NCBI GenBank assembly: GCA_003235365.1
Contig: QJWJ01000423.1
Coordinates: forward strand, 1-33,086
Direction: 5' to 3'
DNA length: 33,086 nt
Origin: Deltaproteobacteria bacterium
Lineage (GTDB): Bacteria > Myxococcota_A > Polyangia > Polyangiales > Polyangiaceae
Within the stretch, counting starts at the first letter, position 1, and the number at the start of each line of letters is the position of its first letter. The notes beneath the pieces were generated by a model that had not been told where the DNA came from, made no database searches, and worked only from the letters and a program-made list of their open reading frames with translations. Shown here in pieces: positions 16,539 through 24,750 of the stretch. The position numbers were made by a program, and so were the translations under genes.

Positions 16539-17732
16539 ATGCCGATCACACGGGGGTGCAAGCGCAACGTAGCGCTTGTTGGCGTCACAGTCTGCTGCTC
16601 GCTGCTGAGCGCCTGCGCCTCCCAGAGCGAACCGGGTGGCAGCAAGGGCGTCACGCAGTCACCGACGGCTCGGACGCCCATGGCTGAAGTACCACCTGAG
16701 CAAACGCCTGCGTCGGAATCGACCGGCACCGGTCGAATCAACGACGCCCCGCCATCAACCACGTCCACGACCGTCGCGGCAACGTCCGCCATGCCGTCCG
16801 CGACTGGGTCCGCCGAGGCGCCACCACCGAACGACATCCCCACAGCCACCGCTGCGCTCACGCCGCCGCCCGGCGGTGCTCCCACCGAAACTCCCAGCGA
16901 GGCAACGAGCGGCAGTCAAACGGCGTCCGGGCCGACGAGTGACGTGCCGAGCGACGGCTTCATCGACGAGCCAACGGCAGTCGACGAAGTGAGCACACCT
17001 TGCTCATCCGACGGCGATTGCATCGAAGACTCCTGCCACGTCAACATGCGCTGTTCCGGGGGCTACTGTTTGTACGACTACCCCGACGACGACGGCGACG
17101 GTGAATCCCCCTGTATCGCGTTGGACTGCGACGACAGCGACCCTTTGGTCAACGGTCGCGCGCTAGAACGCTGCGACGGGCGTGACAACAACTGCGACGA
17201 CCGTGTCGACTTCGACATTTTCGAGGACTTCGACCCATGCAACGTGACCCTGCCTGGGGCAGCGCTGTCGCTTGCGTTGTCCGGGGCGGCCTGCCTCGAC
17301 CGCTCCCAGTCGGAAGCGCTGCCCGACGATCCCGGTCTCGCGGTGGTCAACGCAGAGTCGTTGGATGATGCGCTCGCGGTGCTGCCGCTCGTGGTAGACG
17401 GCGTGCAAACGGCGGAGGTTTCCTGTTCGGGGTCTGCGACCGAAGGGTTGTCGATCGACGTCCGCTTTCGTGGGTCCCAGTTCACGCTCCACTCCGCCGA
17501 GAGCAGCAGCGCTGACTTGGAGTACGTCGCCGAGCGCGTCTCGCTACGAGCCACCAATTGTCCGATCGCCGTTCGGGATACGAACACCGGTGGGCTCGTG
17601 ATCACCTTCGAGTGCGAGCTAAACTCCCCGCTCGTCGAGCGCGAAAGCCGTTGTCAGGGAGTTGGGACGCTGTACGTCGTCAATTGCAGTTCAACGGACT
17701 CGGTCGAAAATCCGTCGCCACTCAGCCCTTGA
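16539..17732 (+). CDS. Secreted lipoprotein with MopE-like metal-binding motif
   Basis: 397 residues. The N-terminus MPITRGCKRNVALVGVTV ends in the lipobox LLSAC (Cys26). Residues 27-150 are a Pro/Thr/Ser/Ala-rich linker. Residues ~153-185 have a Cys cluster (CSSDGDCIEDSCHVNMRC..GYC). Then YPDDDGDGESPCIALDCDDSDP...ERCDGRDNNCDDRVDFD matches the putative metal-binding motif of MopE-type and many myxobacterial surface proteins (D-x-D-G-D-G ... CDD ... E-x-CDG-x-D-N-x-CD). The last ~150 residues are a beta-rich region with four or more Cys and no recognised family. It is convergent with the sugar permease gene and overlaps its end by 11 bases. The function is unknown; a calcium-dependent extracellular role is inference. 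Confidence 0.8.
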   Translation: MPITRGCKRNVALVGVTVCCSLLSACASQSEPGGSKGVTQSPTARTPMAEVPPEQTPASESTGTGRINDAPPSTTSTTVAATSAMPSATGSAEAPPPNDIPTATAALTPPPGGAPTETPSEATSGSQTASGPTSDVPSDGFIDEPTAVDEVSTPCSSDGDCIEDSCHVNMRCSGGYCLYDYPDDDGDGESPCIALDCDDSDPLVNGRALERCDGRDNNCDDRVDFDIFEDFDPCNVTLPGAALSLALSGAACLDRSQSEALPDDPGLAVVNAESLDDALAVLPLVVDGVQTAEVSCSGSATEGLSIDVRFRGSQFTLHSAESSSADLEYVAERVSLRATNCPIAVRDTNTGGLVITFECELNSPLVERESRCQGVGTLYVVNCSSTDSVENPSPLSP

Positions 17733-18651
17733 CCGCGCCCGACGTGAGCCCCTGAATGAATTCCTTCTGCAGGGCAATGAACAGAATCGCCGGCGGAATG
17801 ATGGCCAGCGCCGTGCCCGCCAAGTACACGCCGTACTCACTGACGTAGTCGGACAAGTACAGGTTGAGCACGACGGGTAGCGTCAGGCGATCGTCACTGT
17901 GCAAGAACACGTTGGGCATGAAGAACGAGTTCCACTGCGACAGAAAGCTCACGAGACAGAACGCCGCCGTCATCGGCCGCACCAGTGGCATCACCAGACG
18001 GAAGTAGATCTGAAATTCGCTGCAGCCGTCGAGGCGACCCGCATCCAGCAGTTCGTCGGGCACGCCGAGAATCGATTGCCGAAACAGGAAGATGCCGTAC
18101 GCGCTCACCAGGTTCGGCAGCAGCAAGCCCCACAGCGAGTCGACCAGATCGAAGCGCACGGCCATGCCGTAGATGGGAGCCAGGAGCAGCACGTGCGGGA
18201 TCATCATCGACCCGAGCATGAACAGGAGCAGCCAGTGTCGAGCCACGAAGCGGTACTTGGCCAGCGCGTAGCCGGCCATCGACGCGAAGAAGGCCTGCAG
18301 GACCGTGGTGACGCTGGCGAAGAACAGCGAGTTGAGGATGTACTGCCAGAAGTATACGGTGCCGTGCAGCGTCTGCTTGGGCTCGAAGAGCCGTCGCAAG
18401 TTGTGCAGGTTCAGCGTCTCGGCGGACCACTCGCTGATCGGCGGAAAGAAGATGTACGTGTTGTACACGCTCGGATCTTTGAAGACCGCGGCGATCAACC
18501 ACACGAAGGGCAAGATCACGACCGTACAGGCGAGGAAGATCATCACCCGCTTGCCGTAGGCCATGGCCTGCTTGGGGTTCTGCGGTTGGCGCGCGTACAG
18601 CACCACGAAGATGACGGCCAGTACCGCCAAGACGATGCGCAGCGGGTTCAT
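17722..18651 (-). CDS. Carbohydrate ABC transporter permease, MalG-type
   Basis: 309 residues with six or seven membrane helices. Inner-membrane subunit of a sugar importer. The cytoplasmic coupling motif is DELLDAGRLDGCSEFQIYFRLVMPLV (an EAA-like loop in which AA is replaced by LD), and the C-terminus IPPAILFIALQKEFIQGLTSGAVKG is diagnostic of MalG/LacG-type permeases. GGAGG lies eight bases before the ATG at 18651. The N-terminus carries an additional helix (PLRIVLAVLAVIFVVLY) before the usual first helix. It is 51 bases downstream of the MalF-type permease and surely co-transcribed with it. The last 11 bases overlap the convergent lipoprotein gene. No binding protein or ATPase is encoded nearby; these would have to come from elsewhere. 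Confidence 0.93.
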   Translation of the reverse strand: MNPLRIVLAVLAVIFVVLYARQPQNPKQAMAYGKRVMIFLACTVVILPFVWLIAAVFKDPSVYNTYIFFPPISEWSAETLNLHNLRRLFEPKQTLHGTVYFWQYILNSLFFASVTTVLQAFFASMAGYALAKYRFVARHWLLLFMLGSMMIPHVLLLAPIYGMAVRFDLVDSLWGLLLPNLVSAYGIFLFRQSILGVPDELLDAGRLDGCSEFQIYFRLVMPLVRPMTAAFCLVSFLSQWNSFFMPNVFLHSDDRLTLPVVLNLYLSDYVSEYGVYLAGTALAIIPPAILFIALQKEFIQGLTSGAVKG

Positions 18652-18702
18652 CGCCCACCTCCGAAACCGGTGCCAGCGCCGTTGCAGGCGGTGCTACGGC
18701 GA

Positions 18703-19626
18703 TCAGTCATCGAGCGCCCCCGTCAGCTTGAACTGCACCAAGCTCAGCAAGAAAATGATGCCCGCAACGACCCAGCCAATCGCCGAACCGAGCCCCAAAT
18801 CGCCGGATCTGAACGCAATCTCGTTGAGGTAAGTGATCACGGTGAGCGCCGAGTTGTCCGGCCCGAAGCCGTAGGACAAGTTGAACAGCGCAAGGGGCAG
18901 TTCGAACATCTGAAACGAGCCGATGATGCTCATCGTGGTCACGAAGATGACGACGTGGCGCATCGCCGGCAACGTCACGTGCCAAAACACTTGAAAGGCG
19001 TTGGCTCCGTCGATGCGCGCCGCCTCTTGCTGGCTCTTGTCCACCGACTGCAGCGCCGCCAGGAAGTACACCATGTTGAAACCGACCCAAATCCACAGCG
19101 ACGTCAGCACGATTGCCGGCATCGCCAAGCGCGGATCATTGAGCCATTGCTCTTCGAGCCCCCAACCGATGAGCTCCTGAATGCCGCGGTTGATGAGCCC
19201 GTAGTGAGGCGTGAACAGGACCTGAAACAGGATTCCGACGAAGATTTGCCCGACCAGATTCGGCGAGAACAAGAGCAGCCGAAACAGCGACACGAAGCGG
19301 CTGCCGCTGGCGTTGAGCAAGAGCGCCAGGCCCATCGACAAGGGCAGCTGCAAGAACACGGAGAAGAACGCAAACACGCTCGTGTTCCAGAGGGCGGTGT
19401 GAAAGACACCGTCCTCGAGCAGGTACAGGAAGTTGTCGAAACCGACGAACACCTTCGAGAGCGGACCGTTCGTTTGATAAAACGCCAACACGACCGCGTT
19501 GAGGAACGGGTAAACGAAGAAGATCGCCGTGAGCAGGAGGTAAGGTGCCAAGAACCCCCAAGGCGCGGGCCCGCTGCGCAAGTGGGCGTCTCGGACGGCT
19601 GCAGTCTTGGACGCCGCAGCGCTCAC
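18703..19626 (-). CDS. Carbohydrate ABC transporter permease, MalF/UgpA-type
   Basis: 307 residues from the GTG at 19626, chosen because GGAGG lies ~9 bases upstream and the sequence after it (VSAAASKTAAVRD) leads directly into the first helix; the frame stays open further upstream without family similarity. Six helices, starting PWGFLAPYLLLTAIFFVYPF. The coupling motif EAARIDGANAFQVFWHVTLPAM is a canonical EAA loop. It forms a heterodimer with the MalG-type permease encoded just downstream. Context with a mannanase, acetyl-esterase and LacI regulator suggests import of plant-polysaccharide oligosaccharides, which is inference. The 548-base region upstream separates it from the divergent GH5 gene. 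Confidence 0.93.
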   Translation of the reverse strand: MSAAASKTAAVRDAHLRSGPAPWGFLAPYLLLTAIFFVYPFLNAVVLAFYQTNGPLSKVFVGFDNFLYLLEDGVFHTALWNTSVFAFFSVFLQLPLSMGLALLLNASGSRFVSLFRLLLFSPNLVGQIFVGILFQVLFTPHYGLINRGIQELIGWGLEEQWLNDPRLAMPAIVLTSLWIWVGFNMVYFLAALQSVDKSQQEAARIDGANAFQVFWHVTLPAMRHVVIFVTTMSIIGSFQMFELPLALFNLSYGFGPDNSALTVITYLNEIAFRSGDLGLGSAIGWVVAGIIFLLSLVQFKLTGALDD

Positions 19627-20093
19627 GCCTGAGCCCTCCGCGCCGGGCCGGCACTCGACGCCCGAGACCGGCACGATACTGAGACGGTTGTCGAATCGAT
19701 CTTGGGTGCGCTGGTCGCGGGTCGTGGCATCGTTTCGGGGTCTGCTTCGGCTGAGGCGGGGAGCGGGGTCCACCGCCCGGTGCGGCCCGCAGTCGTACAC
19801 TGGCTGGCTGCGCACTACCAGACCCAAGCATCGGGAAAAGTGCGCTGTTACAAGCCCTCCTCGAGGACGGGGTCAGGAGCGAAAAACGAAGACTTTGGCC
19901 GTCGCGCAACGGCGCTGCAGAGCTGGATCGGTCCGGATCCGACTCACACCCCATCCGGACGTGGCAGCGCTGCACGTATCGAAGCATCCGGTGGTCGATT
20001 GCGCTGCACGTACAGGATTCGCACGGATCGGGAAAGACCGACGTCCGTCACGAAGACCGCACGCCTCGGTGCAGATGACGCCCCCGGTCGTTG

Positions 20094-20123
20094 TTGACGC
20101 TGACCCGTACCTCGCCGTACAAG
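20094..20123 (+). promoter_or_regulatory. Sigma70-like promoter for the GH5 gene
   Basis: TTGACG (20094-20099, five of six matches to the -35 consensus) and TACAAG (20118-20123, four of six to -10) are separated by 18 bases. The predicted start of transcription is near 20130, which is exactly where the LacI-type palindrome begins, and 45 bases before the chosen ATG. Confidence 0.5.
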
Positions 20124-20130
20124 CTCAAAG

Positions 20131-20146
20131 GCTTAAACGGTTCAGC
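20131..20146 (+). promoter_or_regulatory. Candidate LacI-family operator
   Basis: GCTTAAACGGTTCAGC is an even palindrome centred on CG with six of eight base pairs symmetric. It is close to the LacI/GalR-family consensus (T-G-A-A-A-C-G-T-T-T-C-A). It sits at the predicted +1 of the GH5 promoter, the classical place for repression. A LacI-family gene is encoded 2 kb away at 21905-22948. That this protein binds here is inference. Confidence 0.55.
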
Positions 20147-20174
20147 TGAGCTGATTTCCACAGGAATCCCTCCG

Positions 20175-21830
20175 ATGACCCGTACGCGCAAGCCGCTGCA
20201 AAGACTGCGAGGAACCGTCGCTCGTTCGAACGGACCCACAGCGGCTCGTCGGAGCGCCGCACCCTCGCACCGAGAACTCTCGGCCCGCACTGCCACTGTC
20301 GATGGTGTCGCTGATGAGCCAGTGGCGCGGACGTTGGCGATGGCGCCAACGACCAACGAGGCTCAGATCGATGGCCGACGCGCAGAACACGCCGCCAGGC
20401 GACTCCTCGTGGCAGCGTTGTCGCTCTCGTCGACCGCCTGTTCCGGTTGGCAGCTCGAGGGCAGCAAGACAGCTCAGGAGCATGCCACCGCTGCCGCTCC
20501 ACCGACTATCCCCTGGCCCCGACCCGAGCAAATCCCAACCCCCAAGCCCACCGACGAGCCCGGCGCCGTGTTTCTCGTCGACGGCGAGCCGTCGTGCTTC
20601 GCGGGGTCGAACAACTACTACCTGATCTTCAAGTCGGAAGAGATGATCGACAGCGTCTTCTCCAACGCCCAGCAGATCGGTCTGAAGGTGTTCCGGCACT
20701 GGGCGCACCTCGACGCGGGTTCTTTTGACGGCAAGGTGCCGCACCTCAAAGACGATGGCACCAAAGAAGGGGTCTACTTTCAGTACTGGAACACCGAAGC
20801 CAATGCCCCCGCCTACAACGAAGGCCCCGACGGGCTGCAACGTCTCGACCTGATGATCGCGAAAGCCAGGGAGCACGGTCTGAAGATGGTGCTCACCCTG
20901 ACCAACAACTGGCCCGACTTCGGCGGAATGGACCAGTACCTGCTTTGGTACGGACTCGACGCGCATCCTGCCTTCTACACCGACGAGCGGGTGAAGAAAG
21001 CCTACAAGGACTGGGTCGCCTATCTGCTCAATCGAACCAACTCGGTAACGGGTATTGCGTACAAGGACGACCCAACGGTGTTCGCATGGGAACTGGCAAA
21101 CGAGCCCCGCGTTCGCAACTTCACCACGTTCGACAGCCCTGGTCGTGGCTACGACAAATCGACCGTCTCGAACTGGGCCAAGGAGATGGCCGAACACATT
21201 CGCGCCATCGATCCTCACCACCTGATCGCCGTCGGTGACGAGGGATTCTTCTGGCGCGATGGCGGCCCCGGCGACTCCTACACAGGTGCAGACGGCGTCG
21301 ATCACGACGCGCTGCTTGCCATCGACGAGATCGACTACGGCACCTACCACTTGTACCCCGATCACTGGGCGACGGGCACCATCTGGGGCGACAAGTGGAT
21401 CACCGATCACGTCGAGGCTGCACGTACGGCTGGCAAGCCCACCGTACTCGAAGAGTACGGCATCGTCGTGACCCGCGACGAGGAGAGCAAGGAAATCCTC
21501 GAAGGCTGGGAGCGCCGCAAGCGCGCCTACGAGCGTTGGAACGACACCATCCTGCTCGCCGGCGGCGCGGGCAGCATGTACTGGATGCAGGCGGGGTACG
21601 ACCCCTACCTCAAACGTGACTACACCGACTACGACCACTTCACGGTCTATTCACCCGACACCGACCCCACGGCGCAGTTGCTCCAGGGGTATGCCGAGCG
21701 CTTCACCAACGACGCGCGGCTGTGTCAGCTTGCCAAGACCTTCACGCCGGTCCCCAAACGGCAGGTGCCCCCTGGCTTCGCAACGGTTTCGTTGCGACCT
21801 CCGGCCGACGGCCGGGTCCCGCCGCGCTGA
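20175..21830 (+). CDS. Glycoside hydrolase family 5 protein, mannan endo-1,4-beta-mannosidase-like
   Basis: 551 residues from ATG 20175, which has AGGA nine bases upstream; ATG 20340 is a plausible alternative directly before the signal RRLLVAALSLSSTAC (lipobox-like). A linker follows, then a TIM-barrel: FRHWAHLDAG, NEGPDGLQRLDLMIAKAREHGLKMVLTLTNNWPDFGG, WELANEPR with the acid/base Glu (residue ~310), DYGTYHLYPDHW, and TVLEEYGI with the nucleophile Glu (~427). The arrangement, including the long loop with DQYLLWYG and the YMYWMQAG-like Trp strand, resembles the GH5_7 mannanases. The protein would act outside the cell or on its surface, producing oligosaccharides for the adjacent ABC permeases. 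A LacI-type operator covers its predicted start site. The substrate (mannan versus another beta-glycan) is inference. Confidence 0.87.
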   Translation: MTRTRKPLQRLRGTVARSNGPTAARRSAAPSHRELSARTATVDGVADEPVARTLAMAPTTNEAQIDGRRAEHAARRLLVAALSLSSTACSGWQLEGSKTAQEHATAAAPPTIPWPRPEQIPTPKPTDEPGAVFLVDGEPSCFAGSNNYYLIFKSEEMIDSVFSNAQQIGLKVFRHWAHLDAGSFDGKVPHLKDDGTKEGVYFQYWNTEANAPAYNEGPDGLQRLDLMIAKAREHGLKMVLTLTNNWPDFGGMDQYLLWYGLDAHPAFYTDERVKKAYKDWVAYLLNRTNSVTGIAYKDDPTVFAWELANEPRVRNFTTFDSPGRGYDKSTVSNWAKEMAEHIRAIDPHHLIAVGDEGFFWRDGGPGDSYTGADGVDHDALLAIDEIDYGTYHLYPDHWATGTIWGDKWITDHVEAARTAGKPTVLEEYGIVVTRDEESKEILEGWERRKRAYERWNDTILLAGGAGSMYWMQAGYDPYLKRDYTDYDHFTVYSPDTDPTAQLLQGYAERFTNDARLCQLAKTFTPVPKRQVPPGFATVSLRPPADGRVPPR

Positions 21831-21904
21831 ACCCAGCGACCGCACACCTCAGATCGCACACCTCGACGACGGCAGCGGGGCGACCTCACCCATCGAACCG
21901 CCGC

Positions 21905-22948
21905 CTATTTGTCGTTGTCCGGCGCGGGCCCTGTCGATGCACGCGCAACGAGTGTGACGCCCATGCGTACCGGGGACTCGAGTGGCTCCTTCTTCTCGAC
22001 GAGCTGGAGCAGCCCAGCCACGGCCTGGCGTCCCATGGCTTCTTTGTCTATGCCTACGGTAGACAATGGCGGATTGGTGTAGTTGCACATGGTGATGTTA
22101 TCGAAGCCGATGACGCTCAGCTCGTCCGGCACACGCACCCCCAGCTCGTAGGCTGCCCGCAAGACGCCAGCGCCCAACTCGTCGTTGGCGCAGAAGATGC
22201 CAGTGGGACGATCAGCCCGAGCCAGAAGCTGCTTCGCCTTGTTGTATCCGGCGTCGTGGTCGAGCTCACCGCAATCGTGCAGCACCTGACGAGGCGTATG
22301 GCGAATCCCTGCCTCGGCAAGAGCTTGCCGAAACCCTTGCTCCCGCTCGGCGATACTGAAGCGCTCGATGGATCCAAACAGGAATCCCAACTTGCGATGC
22401 CCGAGTTCTATCAGGTGATTCGTCGCGTGTTTGGCACCCTGAACGTTGTCAATCTCGACGCCGTAGGTCCCTTCGAGATGCGGATGAACGTCGATCGCCG
22501 CAACTGGTATCCCGAGTTTCTGGATGTCGGCAGCCATCTGCCCGCTGGTCATGTGAAGTACCAGCACACCCTCGGTATTGTGCTCTCGCACGGGTTGCGG
22601 CAAATCCTTCGACCCCTCGTACACGTCGTCGACGAACGCGAACAGCAGATTGTACTGCCTCCTCGTCGTCTCCTTGATAATCCCTTGTACGACGAACGAG
22701 TAGAACGCGTTGGCGATCGTCGAGGCGTCCCTGTAAAAGACGATGGCCAGGTTGTGGGTGCGTTGACGTGCCAAGCCGCGGGCGCTGGCGCTGGGGTGAT
22801 AGTCCAGTGTCTCCGCCGCCTTCAGAACGCGTTTGCGAACCTTTTCGCTGATGGCCTCACCCGCGCGCTTGTTGAGGACGAACGAAACGGTCGCGATCGA
22901 GACCCCCGCCTTCTCGGCAACGTCGCGAATGGTCGCGCGCTTCTTCAT
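21905..22948 (-). CDS. LacI-family transcriptional regulator
   Basis: 347 residues from ATG 22948, the family start (MKKRATIRDVAEKAGVSIATVSFVLN, helix-turn-helix at residues ~6-27, with the hinge helix SASARGLARQRT near 53-64). The rest is a periplasmic-binding-protein-like sugar-sensing domain (LAIVFYRDAS, GVLVLHMTSG, ATNHLIELGHRKLGFLFG, RPTGIFCANDELGAGVLRAAYELGVRVPDELSVIGFDN). It is convergent with the GH5 gene (74-base gap). It probably represses the GH5 gene through the palindrome at 20131-20146 and perhaps the other genes of the locus; the effector sugar is unknown. The SD before the ATG is weak. Confidence 0.95.
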   Translation of the reverse strand: MKKRATIRDVAEKAGVSIATVSFVLNKRAGEAISEKVRKRVLKAAETLDYHPSASARGLARQRTHNLAIVFYRDASTIANAFYSFVVQGIIKETTRRQYNLLFAFVDDVYEGSKDLPQPVREHNTEGVLVLHMTSGQMAADIQKLGIPVAAIDVHPHLEGTYGVEIDNVQGAKHATNHLIELGHRKLGFLFGSIERFSIAEREQGFRQALAEAGIRHTPRQVLHDCGELDHDAGYNKAKQLLARADRPTGIFCANDELGAGVLRAAYELGVRVPDELSVIGFDNITMCNYTNPPLSTVGIDKEAMGRQAVAGLLQLVEKKEPLESPVRMGVTLVARASTGPAPDNDK

Positions 22949-23266
22949 CGCGAGACCCAACTCACGTATCGGCGCAACTCGGTAACTCGAGTCGCGCCCG
23001 AGGCCCGAGACAGCGGACTGGGCGTTCTCTGACCCCCGAACGAAGACCCTACACTCCGGAGGCACATCTCCACGCGCTTGGTCTGGTCAGCGCGTGGGGA
23101 GACCCCCAACGGGCCTGCAGATCGGCTGAGCGTAAGTTGAAGGTGTGAGATGCTGGGGGGCACCGCTGGGGTGATGCCCCAAAGTGACCCCACCTGTCCA
23201 GCAGTCACTCGGCCAGTTCGACGATGATGTTTCCGATGTGACACTGAGCACCGTACTGAGCAACCA
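22949..23266. other. Intergenic region between the aldehyde dehydrogenase and LacI genes, with two hairpins
   Basis: 318 bases, both neighbours on the minus strand. Hairpin 1: TCTCCACGCGC (23067-23077) with GCGCGTGGGGAGA (23090-23102), an 11-pair stem with a two-base bulge, ~120 bases upstream of the LacI start. Hairpin 2: TGGGGGGCA (23154-23162) with TGCCCCA (23175-23181), ~85 bases after the dehydrogenase stop, a possible terminator without a T-run. No gene is evident. No palindrome like the GH5 operator is present, so autoregulation is not supported. Confidence 0.45.
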
Positions 23267-24655
23267 TCAGGGCAAGCGCAAGTGAAACGACTTGGGGCGC
23301 GTCAGGGATTCGTAGCCCACGCTCGACAGGGTGCAACCACGGCCCGAATCCTTGACCCCAGTCCACGCCAGGGCCGGGTCGAGGTAGTCACAGCGGTTCA
23401 TGAACCAGGTCCCCGTCTCGACGCGCGCCCCCAACGCTTGGGCAGCATCGACGTCTTTCGTCCAAACAGACGCCGTCAGGCCATAAACACTGTCGTTCAT
23501 CAAACGCACCGCTTCGTCGTCATCGGCGACGGACATGATGCCAACGACGGGCCCGAAGCTTTCTTCGGTCATCACTCGCATGGTGTGATCGACGTCAACC
23601 AGGACCTGCGGAGCCAGATAGGGCGTGCCGTCTTTCGCCGCCTCGAACCCCGACGCATCGATGAGGGCTCTAGCCCCTTTGGCCTTGGCCTCCGCGACTT
23701 GCGAGCGCACGTGCTCGGCGGCCGATGTCCTCACCACCGGCCCCAGGTTGGTCTGAGGATCGAGCGGGTTACCCAGACGGTACTGCCGGGTCAACGCGAC
23801 CGCTCCCTCGACGAACGCGTCGAACAGCGAATGGTGGACGTAGATGCGTTCGATCCCGCAGCAGCTCTGTCCCGAGTTGTAGAACGCACCGTCGACGAGG
23901 TTCTCGATCGCAAACGACAGATCCGCGTCGGCACGGACATAGGCCGGGTCCTTTCCGCCCAGCTCGAGCCCGGTCGCGATGAAGCGACTTGCAGCGGCTC
24001 GCTGCACGGCATGCCCCCCTTCCACCGAGCCGGTGAAGGCCACGAACGCAACCTCAGGGCTTGCGATGAGCCGCGCCGTCTGCTCGTGAGTACAATGGAC
24101 GAACTGAAACACGCCGGACGGCAACCCCGCCTGCTCGAATGCCTGAGCGAATCGCTCGGCGCACAGCGGCGTTTGAGCTGAGTGCTTGAGGATCACGGCA
24201 TTGCCCGCCATCAACGCTGGCACGATCGAGTTGACGGCTGTCAGCAATGGGTAGTTCCACGGAGCCAGAGTCAGGACGACGCCCAACGGCTCGCGACGAA
24301 TGAAACGTCGAAAGCCGGACTTGTCGTCAGGCGTTACCGGTTCCAGCGCCGCGTCGGCGATGGCGATCATGTGGCGAGCTCGCTCTTCGAACCCCCGCAA
24401 CTCGGAAGGGCTTTGCGCAATCGGCCTGCCGATCTGCAAAGTCAGCTCTTCGGCGATGCTCGCCGTATTTGCGACCATCGCATCCACGAACGCCTCACAC
24501 GCCTGTGCGCGTTGTCCCAGCGGGACGTCACGCCACGAGCTTTGCGCTTCCGCAGCCTGACGGAGCGCCGAGGCCAGGTCGACGTCACTGCTGAACGGTC
24601 GCTCGGCAACGACGCGACCATCGATGGGAGATATCGTAGAGAATCCGTTCGCCAC
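23267..24655 (-). CDS. Aldehyde dehydrogenase family protein (NAD(P)+-dependent)
   Basis: 462 residues starting at GTG 24655 (MANGFSTISPIDGRVVAERP). Family marks: APWNYP (131-136), FTGS (207-210), general-base Glu231 in LELGGKDP, nucleophile Cys265 in FYNSGQSC, and EESFGPVVGIM. It oxidises an aldehyde to the acid. The family is broad, and short members of this kind include succinate-semialdehyde, lactaldehyde and gamma-glutamyl-type enzymes. It lies between the CE7 esterase (95 bases upstream, same strand) and the LacI gene, so a role in catabolism of a sugar-derived aldehyde is plausible. A link to the fatty-aldehyde operon at 29-33 kb is also conceivable but not indicated by position. Substrate undetermined. 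Confidence 0.9.
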   Translation of the reverse strand: MANGFSTISPIDGRVVAERPFSSDVDLASALRQAAEAQSSWRDVPLGQRAQACEAFVDAMVANTASIAEELTLQIGRPIAQSPSELRGFEERARHMIAIADAALEPVTPDDKSGFRRFIRREPLGVVLTLAPWNYPLLTAVNSIVPALMAGNAVILKHSAQTPLCAERFAQAFEQAGLPSGVFQFVHCTHEQTARLIASPEVAFVAFTGSVEGGHAVQRAAASRFIATGLELGGKDPAYVRADADLSFAIENLVDGAFYNSGQSCCGIERIYVHHSLFDAFVEGAVALTRQYRLGNPLDPQTNLGPVVRTSAAEHVRSQVAEAKAKGARALIDASGFEAAKDGTPYLAPQVLVDVDHTMRVMTEESFGPVVGIMSVADDDEAVRLMNDSVYGLTASVWTKDVDAAQALGARVETGTWFMNRCDYLDPALAWTGVKDSGRGCTLSSVGYESLTRPKSFHLRLP

Positions 24656-24750
24656 CCGATTTCACTACGCCGGAGCTCGCGCGCCGTCAATTGGGGACAC
24701 AGGGACCCAGCGCAAACGCCGCGCGGCTGCCACAATCAGCGGCGAGCGGG

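Larger units (their letters stand above)
19627..20174. other. Divergent regulatory region between the permease operon and the GH5 gene
   Basis: 548 bases without a convincing gene. On the GH5 side it holds a sigma70-like promoter (20094-20123) and a LacI-type palindrome (20131-20146). On the permease side I found no comparable promoter or second palindrome by eye; only a GAAACGAT half-site resemblance (reverse strand, near 19728-19735), which is too weak to call. Confidence 0.5.

Noticed and set aside
17899..19632. 577-residue Gln/Glu/His-rich open frame opposite the two permease genes
   Set aside because: Composition typical of the reverse complement of hydrophobic membrane-protein codons; both permeases are unmistakable on the other strand.
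20142..21638. 498-residue Val/Gly-rich open frame opposite the GH5 gene
   Set aside because: No domain recognised and it lies wholly antisense to a gene with a complete catalytic pair.
23267..24655. Aldehyde dehydrogenase as part of the fatty-aldehyde operon
   Set aside because: It lies 4 kb from that operon with unrelated genes between, and sits in the sugar locus; no sequence evidence for long-chain aldehyde use.
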